Shown: positions 1 to 8,409, numbered from the stretch's first letter. The stretch is 35,433 nucleotides of DNA from Bacteroidota bacterium (GCA_023391015.1 JAEWBT010000016.1:1-35433); one strand, 5' to 3'. Notes: generated by a model from the sequence alone, not told the origin. Program-made: numbers and translations.

Positions 1-34
1 CGTCAGGTTTTTGAAACCTGACGGGTCTTTTTTT
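1..34 (+). terminator. Rho-independent terminator of an upstream plus-strand gene
   Basis: A perfect 10-bp stem (1-10 paired with 14-23) with a 3-nt loop is followed by GGTC and a run of T at 28-34. The T run is on the plus strand, so it would terminate a plus-strand gene lying left of the window. The minus-strand chromate transporter ends at 40, and the same hairpin may also serve it, but the bases needed to judge that lie outside the window. Confidence 0.8.
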
Positions 35-39
35 ATACC

Positions 40-1362
40 TCAGCAAAAAACCGCGCCGCCGAGAATACACAGGGCCACGATGAGGGGCGCAGGAATACGG
101 GTAAAGCGCAAGAGGCAAAACGTGAGAATGACCACCACCACGGAGCGCAGCGGCGGCTGGTCTAAGTGATTAAACAATACAATTCCGGAAGCCCAGATAA
201 CGCCTACGATGGCGGCGTAAATGCCTTCCAGCGCCCGGAAAACAGCTGCGTGGCTTTTCAGGTTTTGATAGACCGGAAATAAAAACAAAAGAATCAGCGT
301 GCTGGGCAGGAAAACACCAATCGTGGCCACCAGCGCCCCCATCACCTGCCAACCGGGGCCATCGCCATCCATCACCAGCGAGCCGACGTAGCTGCTGAGC
401 GAAAACACCGGTCCGGGAACCGCCTGCACCAGTCCATAGCCGGTAAGCAGGTCGCCGGTAGAAAGCAGGGGCACCAGTCCGCGCTCGGCCTGCAGATCCA
501 CAAACTGATACAGCATCATCGGCAGCAGCACCTGTCCGCCACCAAAAACGATAGACCCGAAACGATAAAAGTTTTCAAACAAATTGAACAGGCGGGCATG
601 AGGCCAGCCGCCCACCCGCGCGGCCTCCGACAGCACCCCGGCCAGGATAAACAACAGCGCAAAAAGCCACAGGTTGCTCCAATGAATCCGCCGCGTAGGT
701 GCCGTCGTTGCCGGAATCCGCTTGCTGGAAAAATTGGCTACCATTCCGGAAATCAGCAACACAACCGGAAACACCCAGGGCGAGCGGATCATCAGCGTAG
801 CCAGCAACGCGCCGCCCATAATGCCCCAAGTAGCGGGGTGGCGCACGGAAGTGCGCATCATGTGCAGCGCGGCATAGGCCACAAAGCCCAGCGACATGGG
901 CGAAAGCAAGGCAAAAAGGCCTTTGGGAAGCGCGTCTTTGTTGAGATACGTCACCAGCAGCGAGGCCGCTGTCATCAGCAGTCCGGCGGGCAAAATCCAC
1001 AATAACAGCGTGGCAATCGCCAGCGGCACGCCGCCCCGCTTGTAGGCAATCAGCACGACAGTTTGGGTGCTGGAAGGGCCGGGCAACATCTGGCAAAAAG
1101 CGTTATACTCGATGAGCTCTTCCGGCGTGATGTCGCGGCGCTTTTCCACAAAGGTGCGCGTCATCATGCCCAGATGGCCGTGGGGGCCGCCAAAGGCAGT
1201 AACGGCGTAAAGCAACACCGATTTCAGAAATGGAATATGCCGGTGGAAAAGCAACGGAAAAACCTTAAATCCAAAACAAAAGAACGTCAAAACCAACCAT
1301 TTAAAAAACACCGGCCTGCAACGTACCTTGCAGCGCAAAACACACTTTTTATGGTAAAGCAT
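40..1362 (-). CDS. chrA: Chromate transporter, CHR family
   Basis: This is a multi-pass inner-membrane protein of the CHR (chromate ion transporter) family, which exports chromate in characterised members. The family signatures are visible: FGGPHGH near the N-terminus, then LPGPSSTQ, and in the second half GGGQVLLP and VPGPVFS. The two halves resemble each other, as in long bidomain ChrA proteins, and about 440 residues fits that class. The start is doubtful. The ATG at 1362 lies inside the divergent small gene starting at 1351, and the first 40 or so residues (rich in Phe, Cys and Lys) look unlike the family. The true start may be a TTG or GTG closer to the IPFLKSVLLY segment. Real substrate specificity cannot be read from sequence. 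It is not linked in function to the polysaccharide locus. Confidence 0.88.
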   Translation of the reverse strand: MLYHKKCVLRCKVRCRPVFFKWLVLTFFCFGFKVFPLLFHRHIPFLKSVLLYAVTAFGGPHGHLGMMTRTFVEKRRDITPEELIEYNAFCQMLPGPSSTQTVVLIAYKRGGVPLAIATLLLWILPAGLLMTAASLLVTYLNKDALPKGLFALLSPMSLGFVAYAALHMMRTSVRHPATWGIMGGALLATLMIRSPWVFPVVLLISGMVANFSSKRIPATTAPTRRIHWSNLWLFALLFILAGVLSEAARVGGWPHARLFNLFENFYRFGSIVFGGGQVLLPMMLYQFVDLQAERGLVPLLSTGDLLTGYGLVQAVPGPVFSLSSYVGSLVMDGDGPGWQVMGALVATIGVFLPSTLILLFLFPVYQNLKSHAAVFRALEGIYAAIVGVIWASGIVLFNHLDQPPLRSVVVVILTFCLLRFTRIPAPLIVALCILGGAVFC

Positions 1363-1515
1363 ATGCTGCCCCTGGGCGCTTTCTATGATTTCGGTAATAA
1401 AGTAGGCTATGTTATTACAGCCCTTTTCTTTTTGTTGATGGTGTTGGCCCTGATCTTCGTGATGGCTAAATACCTGTTTGGAAAAGACAAGCGCGACAAC
1501 GCGAATGCAGCCTAG
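1351..1515 (+). CDS. Small single-pass membrane protein, unknown function
   Basis: This 54-residue open frame has a short polar N-terminus, one strongly hydrophobic segment at about residues 20-43 (VITALFFLLMVLALIFVMAKYLF), and a charged tail (GKDKRDNANAA). It would be a single transmembrane helix with a positively charged cytoplasmic end. I do not recognise a family. Its last codons overlap the ATG of pdxH at 1505, an arrangement typical of translational coupling, and a TACCTTGC element at 1324-1331 could be the -7 box of a promoter. An alternative start is the ATG at 1363. Its 5' end overlaps the annotated 5' end of the divergent chromate transporter, which supports a shorter transporter start. 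That it is a gene is an inference from composition and packing. Confidence 0.55.
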   Translation: MVKHMLPLGAFYDFGNKVGYVITALFFLLMVLALIFVMAKYLFGKDKRDNANAA

Positions 1516-2152
1516 CGACCTCGCCGCCCTACGGCAGGACTATAAAAAAGCTTCTCTGGAAAAAGAAGACACAGGCACCGATCCATTGGCTTTTTTCCGG
1601 AAATGGCTGGACGAAGCTTTGGCAGCCGGTGTGCCGGAGCCTAATGCAATGACGCTGGCGACAGCCGATCGTTCCGGAAATCCACATGCCCGGATTGTGC
1701 TTTTAAAAGGATTGGAAGAAGATCAATTTGTTTTCTATACCAACTACGAAAGCCATAAAGGAAGGGAAATTTCCGGAAATGGGCGTGCGGCGCTGGTGTT
1801 TTTCTGGCCGGAGCTGGAGCGGCAGGTGCGGGTAGAAGGGGGGGTCGAGAAAGTGAGCGAAGCTGTCAGCGATGCCTATTTCGCAGTGCGTCCGCGGGGA
1901 AGTCAGTTGGGCGCGTGGGCTTCGCCGCAGAGCCGCGAGGTAGCCGACCGGAGCGTTTTAGAGGATTATTTCCGGAAATCGGAAGACCGGTTTGCGGGCG
2001 CTGCCGAAGTGCTGCGACCGGCGCACTGGGGCGGTTATGGCGTGTCGCCGGTGCGCATCGAGTTTTGGCAGGGGCGCAGCAGCCGGATGCACGACCGGAT
2101 TGTGTTTGAAAAAGCGGAGACGGGCTGGAAGATTGTCCGGTTGGCACCGTGA
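1505..2152 (+). CDS. pdxH: Pyridoxamine 5'-phosphate oxidase
   Basis: PdxH is an FMN-dependent oxidase that converts pyridoxine or pyridoxamine 5'-phosphate to pyridoxal 5'-phosphate, the last step of vitamin B6 synthesis and salvage. The 215-residue product has the usual length. Visible family features are the ARIVLLKG strand, the FYTNYESHKG segment that binds FMN phosphate, the FFWPELERQVRVEG strand, the SQLGAWASPQS motif, and the C-terminal WGGYGVSPVRIEFWQG segment ending in RLAP. I chose the ATG at 1505 because the product then begins MQPSDLAALR as in homologues; the frame is open upstream to 1478. The start overlaps the end of the small membrane gene by 11 nt. Three copies of the TTCCGGAA palindrome fall in the gene before 1800 and one at 1970. 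Confidence 0.95.
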   Translation: MQPSDLAALRQDYKKASLEKEDTGTDPLAFFRKWLDEALAAGVPEPNAMTLATADRSGNPHARIVLLKGLEEDQFVFYTNYESHKGREISGNGRAALVFFWPELERQVRVEGGVEKVSEAVSDAYFAVRPRGSQLGAWASPQSREVADRSVLEDYFRKSEDRFAGAAEVLRPAHWGGYGVSPVRIEFWQGRSSRMHDRIVFEKAETGWKIVRLAP

Positions 2153-2230
2153 GTCATGTTTCATAAGGTTAAAAGGATGCTCCGCCATTGAGAAATTGGG
2201 TTATTGAGGAATTGAGCCATTGATTAAATC
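2153..2230. repeat. Intergenic ATTGAG word repeats
   Basis: The gap between pdxH and the phosphatase gene holds imperfect iterations of a short word: ATTGAGAAATTGGGTTATTGAGGAATTGAGCC and related text at about 2188-2223. The same word (ATTGAGAAATTGAGCAAT) recurs at 31556-31574 beside rsgA. I see no terminator and no clear promoter. Such degenerate word clusters also fill other gaps in this window. Confidence 0.5.
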
Positions 2231-2992
2231 ATGTTTGGATTTTTTAAAAAGAAAAAAGAGGCGCAACCTGATTATGGGCTGGCACCGGAAGATTTTTCAT
2301 TTCTGGAGGTAGACTTCCACAGCCATCTGATTCCGGGTGTGGATGACGGCTCGCAGGAATTGGCGCACTCCTGTGATTTTATCAGTGCCTTTGAGCGGCT
2401 CGGTTTCCGGAAAATTATTACCACCCCGCACATTCACGGCGATTTTTACCGCAATACCCCCGAAGGGCTCCAAACCGGTTTGGGTGAGGTGCAGGAAGAA
2501 CTCAATAAGCTGGGCTGCGGCATTCCGGTGCAGGTGGCGGCGGAATATTATCTGGACAATTATTTTCTGGATGAAGTGCTTCCAAAAGGGCTGTTGACTT
2601 TTGGCGACAACCAGGTGCTGGTAGAAGTATCGATGGCAGGCTGGCCACGCAATTTCGATCAGATTCTCTTTGCGGTGCAGGCGGCGGGCTACAATCCGGT
2701 CCTGGCGCATCCGGAGCGCTATGCGTATGTGGAAGACGTGGGTTTTTTCCGGGAAATAAAAGATCGTGGGGTGGAGTTGCAGATGAACCTGCTGTCGCCG
2801 ACGGGCTATTACGGCGCACCGGTGCGGCAACTGGCCGAGGCATTGCTGGATGCGCAACTCTATGATTATGCCGCGTCTGATCTGCACCATGAACGTCATC
2901 TGGCGAACCTGCAAGGCATGTTAGCGCATCAAAAACCGCTTATGGCACGACTGGCATCTTACGGGTTTAAAAATAAGGCTTTAAGCACTTGA
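2231..2992 (+). CDS. CpsB/YwqE-type protein-tyrosine phosphatase (PHP fold)
   Basis: This 253-residue protein belongs to the manganese-dependent PHP-domain tyrosine phosphatases (CpsB, YwqE, CapC). They dephosphorylate the tyrosine tail of bacterial BY-kinases and so control polysaccharide assembly. Metal-ligand motifs are visible in order: DFHSHLIPGVDDGS at residues 28-41 (His30, His32), TTPHIHG, the AHPERY segment, and SDLHH near the C-terminus. The N-terminus is a lysine-rich patch (FKKKKEA) and there is no signal peptide, so it is cytoplasmic. It sits two genes upstream of the BY-kinase that is its likely substrate, and its stop codon overlaps the -33 element of the promoter of the export lipoprotein. 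Family assignment is firm; the partner is inferred from context. Confidence 0.9.
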   Translation: MFGFFKKKKEAQPDYGLAPEDFSFLEVDFHSHLIPGVDDGSQELAHSCDFISAFERLGFRKIITTPHIHGDFYRNTPEGLQTGLGEVQEELNKLGCGIPVQVAAEYYLDNYFLDEVLPKGLLTFGDNQVLVEVSMAGWPRNFDQILFAVQAAGYNPVLAHPERYAYVEDVGFFREIKDRGVELQMNLLSPTGYYGAPVRQLAEALLDAQLYDYAASDLHHERHLANLQGMLAHQKPLMARLASYGFKNKALST

Positions 2993-3019
2993 CATTAGGT
3001 TTGAAAAGCAATACTTTTG
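2989..3019 (+). promoter_or_regulatory. Bacteroidota-type promoter of the export operon
   Basis: TTG at 2989-2991 and TACTTTTG at 3012-3019 are separated by 20 nt, matching the Bacteroidota housekeeping consensus (TTTG or TTG, about 19-21 nt, TAnnTTTG). The -7 box ends only 7 nt before the ATG at 3027, so the transcript would be leaderless or have a leader of one or two bases. The -33 element overlaps the stop codon of the phosphatase gene. Confidence 0.65.
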
Positions 3020-3026
3020 TGAACAC

Positions 3027-3857
3027 ATGAAGGTGTCGTTTTATTGGAATTTATTTTTGGCTGCGGCCGTTTTAATGTTCTCTGCTTGTGTTACAACCAA
3101 GCAGACGGTTTATTTTTCGGAAGACGCCGTTCAGATGGACACAACCGCTTTGCTAGCGGCTCCGGAAGCACCGCCTGCGCGCATTCAGCCGGATGATATC
3201 CTGGCAATCAATGTGACCAGCATCAGCAGCCTGCAACTCGACAGCGACCCGGTAGCAATCTACCGCGAAGGCGGTGTGGCGCAAAACATTGCTGCCGGCA
3301 GGGCTTCCGTAGGCTCCGGTGGGGTAGTGTCCAGTGTTGGGTATCTGGTAGATGAAGAAGGTAATATCTCTTTTCCGGTTTTGGGAAAGGTGCACGTTTC
3401 CGGAAAAACGGTGCCGGAATTGAAAAGCTATCTGGCCTCGCAACTGAGCAATTATGTGAAATCGCCGGTGGTAGAGGTACGGATTACGAACTTTAAAGTC
3501 TCGGTCGTGGGCGAGGTTTCGTTTCCCGGTGCCATTGTGGCGGCCAATCAGCGGATGTCGATTCTGGAAGCCCTCGCTGCCGCCGGCGACATCCGTATCG
3601 GAGGGCGCAAAGACAATGTGATGGTTGTGCGGCAATATTCCGGAAAAAAAGAAATCGGGTATATTGACCTCACCAAAAAATCTGCCTTCAATAGCCCTTA
3701 CTTTTACTTACGACAAAACGACATTGTCAACGTCGCGCCGTCGGTCGTTCGGCAGCAGGAAGCAAACGTTTTTACACGGGTATATCTGCCAGTGTTCACA
3801 ACGGTAGTGTCTGCTGCCCTGGCAGTTTATGGCTTAATTCAAATCGCACGTAAATAA
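3027..3857 (+). CDS. Wza-like polysaccharide export lipoprotein (OPX family)
   Basis: This 276-residue protein is an outer-membrane polysaccharide export (OPX/Wza) protein that forms the exit channel for capsule or exopolysaccharide. It starts with a lipoprotein signal peptide with lipobox FSAC, making Cys21 the lipidated residue. The poly_export domain follows at about residues 50-150 (IQPDDILAINV, then the GYLVDEEGNISFPVLGKVHVSGKT segment), then a SLBB-like domain (VSVVGEVSFPGA, RMSILEALAAAGDI, and a C-terminal LRQNDIVNVAPS). The C-terminus carries a hydrophobic helix (VFTTVVSAALAVYGLIQIA), which may be the membrane-spanning segment. The BY-kinase gene follows after 26 nt, and the pair would connect inner and outer membranes. 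The ATG at 3027 gives a complete signal peptide and lies directly behind the promoter. Confidence 0.93.
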   Translation: MKVSFYWNLFLAAAVLMFSACVTTKQTVYFSEDAVQMDTTALLAAPEAPPARIQPDDILAINVTSISSLQLDSDPVAIYREGGVAQNIAAGRASVGSGGVVSSVGYLVDEEGNISFPVLGKVHVSGKTVPELKSYLASQLSNYVKSPVVEVRITNFKVSVVGEVSFPGAIVAANQRMSILEALAAAGDIRIGGRKDNVMVVRQYSGKKEIGYIDLTKKSAFNSPYFYLRQNDIVNVAPSVVRQQEANVFTRVYLPVFTTVVSAALAVYGLIQIARK

Positions 3858-3883
3858 CAGGAGAAAAAAAGCGTTTACAAGCG

Positions 3884-6340
3884 ATGGAACAAGGAACGAA
3901 AGCAGGCACACCCGCCAAGGCTGTGGGCAAGGCCACGCTGAAACAAACTTTTGACTACCGCCGATTGCTTGCCAATCTGCTCATTAACTGGTATTACGTC
4001 GCAGGTGCCGTCATAGTGGCAGTGCTGATTGCCTTCCTGTATCTGCGGTACAGCACACCCATTTATCAGGTTAGCACCACGCTGCAAATTGACGAGCAAA
4101 ATGAGTTGCAATCGCAGGTGTTAAATAGCTTACCCGGAACAGGCCGTGGTGCGCCGAACATGGATAAAAAAATCTACAACGAGATTTTTATCCTGACTTC
4201 GCCTGATGTCATGCGGAAAGTGGTGGACTCGCTGCAAACCAATGTTCACTTCTGGACCAAAGGCCGCGTGCGCGAAAATGAGATTTATGAAGAGCGGCCT
4301 TACCGGTTGCTTTTCAACGAAGCTGGCTATCTGGCGCAAGCCCCAACTGAATTGCACGTCATCCAAAAAGACGATGGCTATCAGGTAACGGAAGGAGAGG
4401 CGGTTTACGTTATTAAGCCGAATGCCTGGGTCAAAAGACCTTGGGGCATTTTCATGCTGGAAGAACTCCATGGGGGGAGTGTCCGGGAGGTGTATCGCAA
4501 AGAAGAGTTGCGTGTTGTTATCAATAATTTGAGTAGTGAAGCTGCCAGTATAAATGGCAGCTTAAGCGTGCGCCAGGCAGACGGACGTACTTCGATGCTG
4601 CTGCTGGAGCTCAAAGACAATAACCGCGAGCGTGGGTTGGATTACCTGGAAGTGCTTACAGCGATTTATTTTCAGCAAGCCTTGGAGGACATTACCCAAT
4701 CGGGATTGCGGGTGCGCAGCTTTATTGATGAGCTAAAAGGCGAGCAGCTGGCAACCCTTAAAAATAAAGATGCCCGGATTGAAACCATCCGAAAAAGCGC
4801 CGATGTATCAGACCCCAATCAGTCGGCAGCTGTGATTAGCGGAAAATCAAGCGCCGAACAACGTGTTAATGACCTCTTGGTGCAAAAGCAGTCTTTGCAG
4901 CAATTCCGCAATGCTGTGGCGGCTTCAAGCCGGGGCAGTAACCGCGCTTTCGGTAGCCTGGGCGCGTCGGTGGATCCAGAACTGGCTATGTTGCTGAGCG
5001 AATACAACAAAGCAGCGCAGCTCAAAGAAAGGCGACAGCAGCAGCTGGGCGAAGGCAGCCGTGACCCTTCCTTAGACAATGCGGATGCCGACTTGGCACG
5101 CCGCCGGGAACAGATGATAGCAGTAGCAGACCGCTCCATCGCGGCTGTGGATTTATACCTGCGCGCCGCCACTCAAAACCTGGCTGCGCTCAACCAGCAA
5201 ATCAGTGGTGTGCCCTCCGTAGACCGAAGCATGACCGATGTGAAACGCGATTATGACGTTACGCAGGAAACCTACCTGACGCTGGTGCAGAAAGGGATAG
5301 AAAACGAAATTTCGCTCAACGCGGCCACCATTCCTGGAAAAGTAGTTATTGCGCCCAATGGTCCACGCCGTCCGGTGAAGCCTGTGAGCCGAAATGTGTA
5401 TGCGATTGCATTTGCCTTGGGCCTGCTGGCACCCGTTGGCTTTTTTGCCATCCGCGAGTTGTTGAACACCAAACTGGTGAACGAACAAGATATTCAAGCC
5501 ATCAGCGACCTGCCCATTATTGGCGCAGTGGCTAAAGCCCCTACCGATATGGATGTGGTGGTGGGCGAAAAAGTGCGCACCAGCATTGCCGAGCAGTTCC
5601 GCCTGATCCGCACCAACATTGATTTTATGACGGCATCCAGCCAGAAAGGGAAAGCCATCATGATTACGTCTAGCATGGGGGGAGAAGGCAAAACCTTTAT
5701 CTCTATCAATCTAGCGCTGACAATGGCCCTCACCGGCAAAAAAGTGGTGTTGTTGGAGTTTGACCTGCGGAAGCCTAAGATTACCGAGCGGCTCAAGCTA
5801 TCCCGCAGCGGGGGCATCAGCGGTTATTTGGCAGGTATGAGTGGCTTCGATCAGTTGCTGCAACCCTCCGGCCTGCATCCGGAACTGATGATTGCCGGCA
5901 GTGGGCCGGTGCCGCCGAACCCCGGCGAGCTGATCTTGTCGCCCCGCATTCAGGAAATGTTTGCCCAGTTAGAAAGCCAGTTTGATGTGATCATTATCGA
6001 TACCCCGCCGGTAGGCTTGGTTTCGGATGCGTTGGTACTGTCTCAATACGCTACAGTCAATATTGCTGTTGTCCGGCAGGCTTATACTGAAAAAGGGCAG
6101 GTAGCTTTTCTGTCCGGCGTACGCCAACAGGGAAAACTGAAAAACCTTTCCTTTATTTTTAACGGTGTGCAGTATTCCAAACGTTATGGTTATGGCTATG
6201 GTTACGGCTATGGCTATGGCTATGGTTACGGCTATGGCTACGGCTACGGCAGTGCTGGAGATGGGTATTATGAAGTATCGGATAAAAGCAAGAAAACGGC
6301 CAGCAAGAAACGCAAGGGCCTTTTCTCTGGCTCTTCGTAG
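3884..6340 (+). CDS. Wzc-like polysaccharide co-polymerase fused to BY-type tyrosine kinase
   Basis: This 818-residue inner-membrane protein controls chain length and export and autophosphorylates on tyrosines. Order of parts: a cytoplasmic N-terminus, a first membrane helix at about residues 37-55 (YVAGAVIVAVLIAFLYL), a Wzz domain, a long periplasmic coiled-coil part with a GNVR-like region, a second helix near residues 505-522 (NVYAIAFALGLLAPVGFFAI), and a C-terminal kinase domain. The kinase shows Walker A (SSMGGEGKT, residues 596-604), Walker A' (LLEFDLRKP) and Walker B (VIIIDTPP, 702-709). The C-terminal tyrosine cluster is a run of eleven Tyr-Gly pairs (residues 768-789) followed by GSAGDGYYEV and a lysine-rich end. 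The PHP phosphatase encoded upstream is its probable antagonist. Unlike most native genes here it has no TTCCGGAA palindrome. Confidence 0.95.
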   Translation: MEQGTKAGTPAKAVGKATLKQTFDYRRLLANLLINWYYVAGAVIVAVLIAFLYLRYSTPIYQVSTTLQIDEQNELQSQVLNSLPGTGRGAPNMDKKIYNEIFILTSPDVMRKVVDSLQTNVHFWTKGRVRENEIYEERPYRLLFNEAGYLAQAPTELHVIQKDDGYQVTEGEAVYVIKPNAWVKRPWGIFMLEELHGGSVREVYRKEELRVVINNLSSEAASINGSLSVRQADGRTSMLLLELKDNNRERGLDYLEVLTAIYFQQALEDITQSGLRVRSFIDELKGEQLATLKNKDARIETIRKSADVSDPNQSAAVISGKSSAEQRVNDLLVQKQSLQQFRNAVAASSRGSNRAFGSLGASVDPELAMLLSEYNKAAQLKERRQQQLGEGSRDPSLDNADADLARRREQMIAVADRSIAAVDLYLRAATQNLAALNQQISGVPSVDRSMTDVKRDYDVTQETYLTLVQKGIENEISLNAATIPGKVVIAPNGPRRPVKPVSRNVYAIAFALGLLAPVGFFAIRELLNTKLVNEQDIQAISDLPIIGAVAKAPTDMDVVVGEKVRTSIAEQFRLIRTNIDFMTASSQKGKAIMITSSMGGEGKTFISINLALTMALTGKKVVLLEFDLRKPKITERLKLSRSGGISGYLAGMSGFDQLLQPSGLHPELMIAGSGPVPPNPGELILSPRIQEMFAQLESQFDVIIIDTPPVGLVSDALVLSQYATVNIAVVRQAYTEKGQVAFLSGVRQQGKLKNLSFIFNGVQYSKRYGYGYGYGYGYGYGYGYGYGYGSAGDGYYEVSDKSKKTASKKRKGLFSGSS
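6185..6250 (+). repeat. Eleven Tyr-Gly codon pairs (6-bp repeat) in the BY-kinase tail
   Basis: The 66 bp read as TAY GGY eleven times without interruption. Third positions vary (TAT/TAC and GGT/GGC mixed), so the repeat is exact in protein but degenerate in DNA. It lies at the place where BY-kinases carry their autophosphorylated tyrosines. Confidence 0.95.
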
Positions 6341-6417
6341 CTTTCCGGAAAATATTGGGTTTTTAGAATAAAAAAATCATTTTGAGGTCTCTTCTGTGGG
6401 ACTGAGAGTGCGAAGCT

Positions 6418-6894
6418 ATGCCTTGGTTTGCCGTTTATACAAAGCCCCGTTGGGAGAAAAAAGTAACTGAGTCGCTGACGGCCAAGGGCTTAACGGCCTA
6501 TTGTCCGTTCCAGAAAACGTTGCGTCAGTGGAGCGACCGTAAGAAGTGGGTAGATCTGCCCCTGCTTCCTTCCTATGTTTTCGTGTGTGTAACTCCTGAA
6601 GAAGAAGAAACGGTAAGGCGTGTGAACGGTGTGTTGAACTTTGTGTACTGGCTGGGAAAGAAAGCAACTATTCCGGAAACAGAAATCAAGGCTTTGCAAG
6701 ATTTTGTAGCCCGTCACAGCAATATTGAGATCGAGCAGTTGAATTATGCGCCCGGCGACCTGATTTCATTTGATGCTGGCATTTTTAAAGGCCAAGAGGC
6801 CGTTGTGCTGGCAGTAAAAGAGAAGAGGTTAGAACTAGTGTTAAAGCAACTGGGGATGAAACTGGTGGTTTCTACACAGGGCTTTGATAAGTAG
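6418..6894 (+). CDS. UpxY-family transcription antiterminator (NusG paralogue)
   Basis: This 158-residue protein is a specialised NusG paralogue of the UpxY/RfaH/LoaP kind, which binds RNA polymerase and lets it read through long polysaccharide operons. The N-terminal NGN domain is clear: WFAVYTKPRWEKKV at the start, then LTAYCPFQK, the WVDLPLLPSYVFV strand and RRVNGVLNFVYWLGKKATIP. The KOW domain follows at about residues 110-158 (APGDLISFDAGIFKGQEAVVLAV). In Bacteroides the upxY gene is normally first in the capsule operon. Here it lies after the export genes and immediately before an AT-rich block, so the operon it serves is probably the one starting downstream. The 345-bp gap after it may be its target leader, but I cannot identify an ops-like element. 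Confidence 0.88.
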   Translation: MPWFAVYTKPRWEKKVTESLTAKGLTAYCPFQKTLRQWSDRKKWVDLPLLPSYVFVCVTPEEEETVRRVNGVLNFVYWLGKKATIPETEIKALQDFVARHSNIEIEQLNYAPGDLISFDAGIFKGQEAVVLAVKEKRLELVLKQLGMKLVVSTQGFDK

Positions 6895-7239
6895 TCCGTC
6901 GCAATTAGTTTAAAACATAAATCCGGAACTGGCGCACACGTAGCCTTTGTTTACGCGGGATGCGGGCAAATGGACAATGCAAACTAATTATGGCAGAGTA
7001 CTTAGCTCTTTTTACCTACTACAGTTGCGTTTACTAATAAGGGTGCTTGTTCAGAATAGTATCTCTGTGTGAACGAAAGTATACCAGATTGCTTTTAAGA
7101 AGTTTTGTTTGACTCGCTAGTGAATATCTCATGACTGTTTTCAGACAAAGTGCCAATCTCATTATAATAGCCCAGGAAGGTTAAACTGCTAGTGCTGCTG
7201 AGACCAGAACCAAAATATGTAATTATTGATAGAGTAATA
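6895..7239. other. Non-coding AT-rich gap between upxY and acyltransferase
   Basis: About 345 bp without a convincing gene. The text is AT-richer than the flanks and marks the left edge of the AT-rich block. An open frame on the minus strand (7095-7535) runs antisense through the acyltransferase start and looks like a shadow. I found no terminator hairpin with a T run and no clean TAnnTTTG element. It could be an untranslated leader of the operon that UpxY acts on. Confidence 0.4.
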
Positions 7240-8409
7240 ATGAGCACTTTAACCTTTAATAAAGAGGAATTTAAAGCTTCTGATAAGAAATCACTGCTAT
7301 ATCTACCTGGGCTGAACGGGCTTAGGGCCATTGCTGCCTTAGCAGTAGTAATTTCACATATAACCCTCGGCTTAGATGCTTTTGGACTTGATAATACCAT
7401 TTTAAATACAGATTCATCCGGAAAAGCGAAAGGGTTATCCCTCGCAGCCAATGGCGTTACTATTTTTTTTAATTTGAGTGGTTTTTTGATAACATATTTA
7501 TTGCTCAAGGAAAAGGAGAAGAATGAAATAAGCATCAGTAAGTTTTACATAAGGAGAGCCCTACGCATATGGCCATTATATTATTTGTATTTCTTTTGTG
7601 CCCTTATAGTCTTGTGGGCTTATGATTTATCTTATGTGTCATCATCTATTCCGTTCTATATTTTTTTAGCAGCTAATATACCGCTAATTATAGGGAAGTC
7701 TATACCACTGCTTAATCACTATTGGTCTCTTGGTGTTGAAGAGCAATTCTATCTATTCTTTCCCCATCTAGCTAAGCTAAATTTCCAACGATTCTATAAA
7801 GGCGTAGTATTACTCCTTGTCGTTTTATTAGTAGTTCGTTTTTTATCATGGATGGCCTTTGTGAAATATGATTACGAGCTGCTCTATAGGATTACTGGCA
7901 TTATAAGGTTTCACTGTATGCTGATTGGAGCGGGCGCTGCCATTCTCTATTATGAAAGGAACCAGCTCTTTTACTCAATATCAACTGCTAAAGTCTCTCA
8001 ATTTATAAGCTGGGGAATTATAGTACTAATCTTATTCAATAAATTTAAAGTTCCATCCGTAATTGAAGCAGAGGTTGTTTCTGTTGTGACTGTAATACTG
8101 ATAATGGGACAAGTAACTGGCCGAAATAAAGTTGTGAGTCTGGAGAATAGACCTTGTGATTTAATCGGTAAAATTTCGTATGGCATCTATGTTATTCACC
8201 CAGCTTTGATTCTTCTTTTTAGTCGTGTCATTGGTAAAGTACAAAACCCTAGTGTGATCGCATACATTGGTGTGTATAGTTTAATAATATCTTCTACGCT
8301 TCTTTTAGCCTATATTTCTTACGAATACTTTGAGAAGTGGTTCTTAAGGATTAAAAGGAAGTATGAGGTTGTAAAAAGCTCAAATACGAAGCCCGTTAAT
8401 ATTACCTGA
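7240..8409 (+). CDS. Membrane-bound acyltransferase (acyltransferase 3 family)
   Basis: This 389-residue multi-pass protein belongs to the acyltransferase 3 / OafA family, which adds acetyl or other acyl groups to surface sugars. Visible signatures are the N-terminal LPGLNGLRAIAALAVVISH (with the conserved Arg and His), FFNLSGFLITYLLLKE, the RRALRIWPLYYL segment, and LNHYWSLGVEEQFYLFFP. About ten hydrophobic segments follow. I chose ATG 7240 (MSTLTFNKEEF) because the 16 codons upstream look unlike the family; the frame is open to 7192. The gene is distinctly AT-rich and lacks the TTCCGGAA palindrome, which suggests more recent acquisition than the export core. Its likely role is acylation of the repeat unit or polymer; the acceptor sugar is unknown. 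Confidence 0.9.
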   Translation: MSTLTFNKEEFKASDKKSLLYLPGLNGLRAIAALAVVISHITLGLDAFGLDNTILNTDSSGKAKGLSLAANGVTIFFNLSGFLITYLLLKEKEKNEISISKFYIRRALRIWPLYYLYFFCALIVLWAYDLSYVSSSIPFYIFLAANIPLIIGKSIPLLNHYWSLGVEEQFYLFFPHLAKLNFQRFYKGVVLLLVVLLVVRFLSWMAFVKYDYELLYRITGIIRFHCMLIGAGAAILYYERNQLFYSISTAKVSQFISWGIIVLILFNKFKVPSVIEAEVVSVVTVILIMGQVTGRNKVVSLENRPCDLIGKISYGIYVIHPALILLFSRVIGKVQNPSVIAYIGVYSLIISSTLLLAYISYEYFEKWFLRIKRKYEVVKSSNTKPVNIT

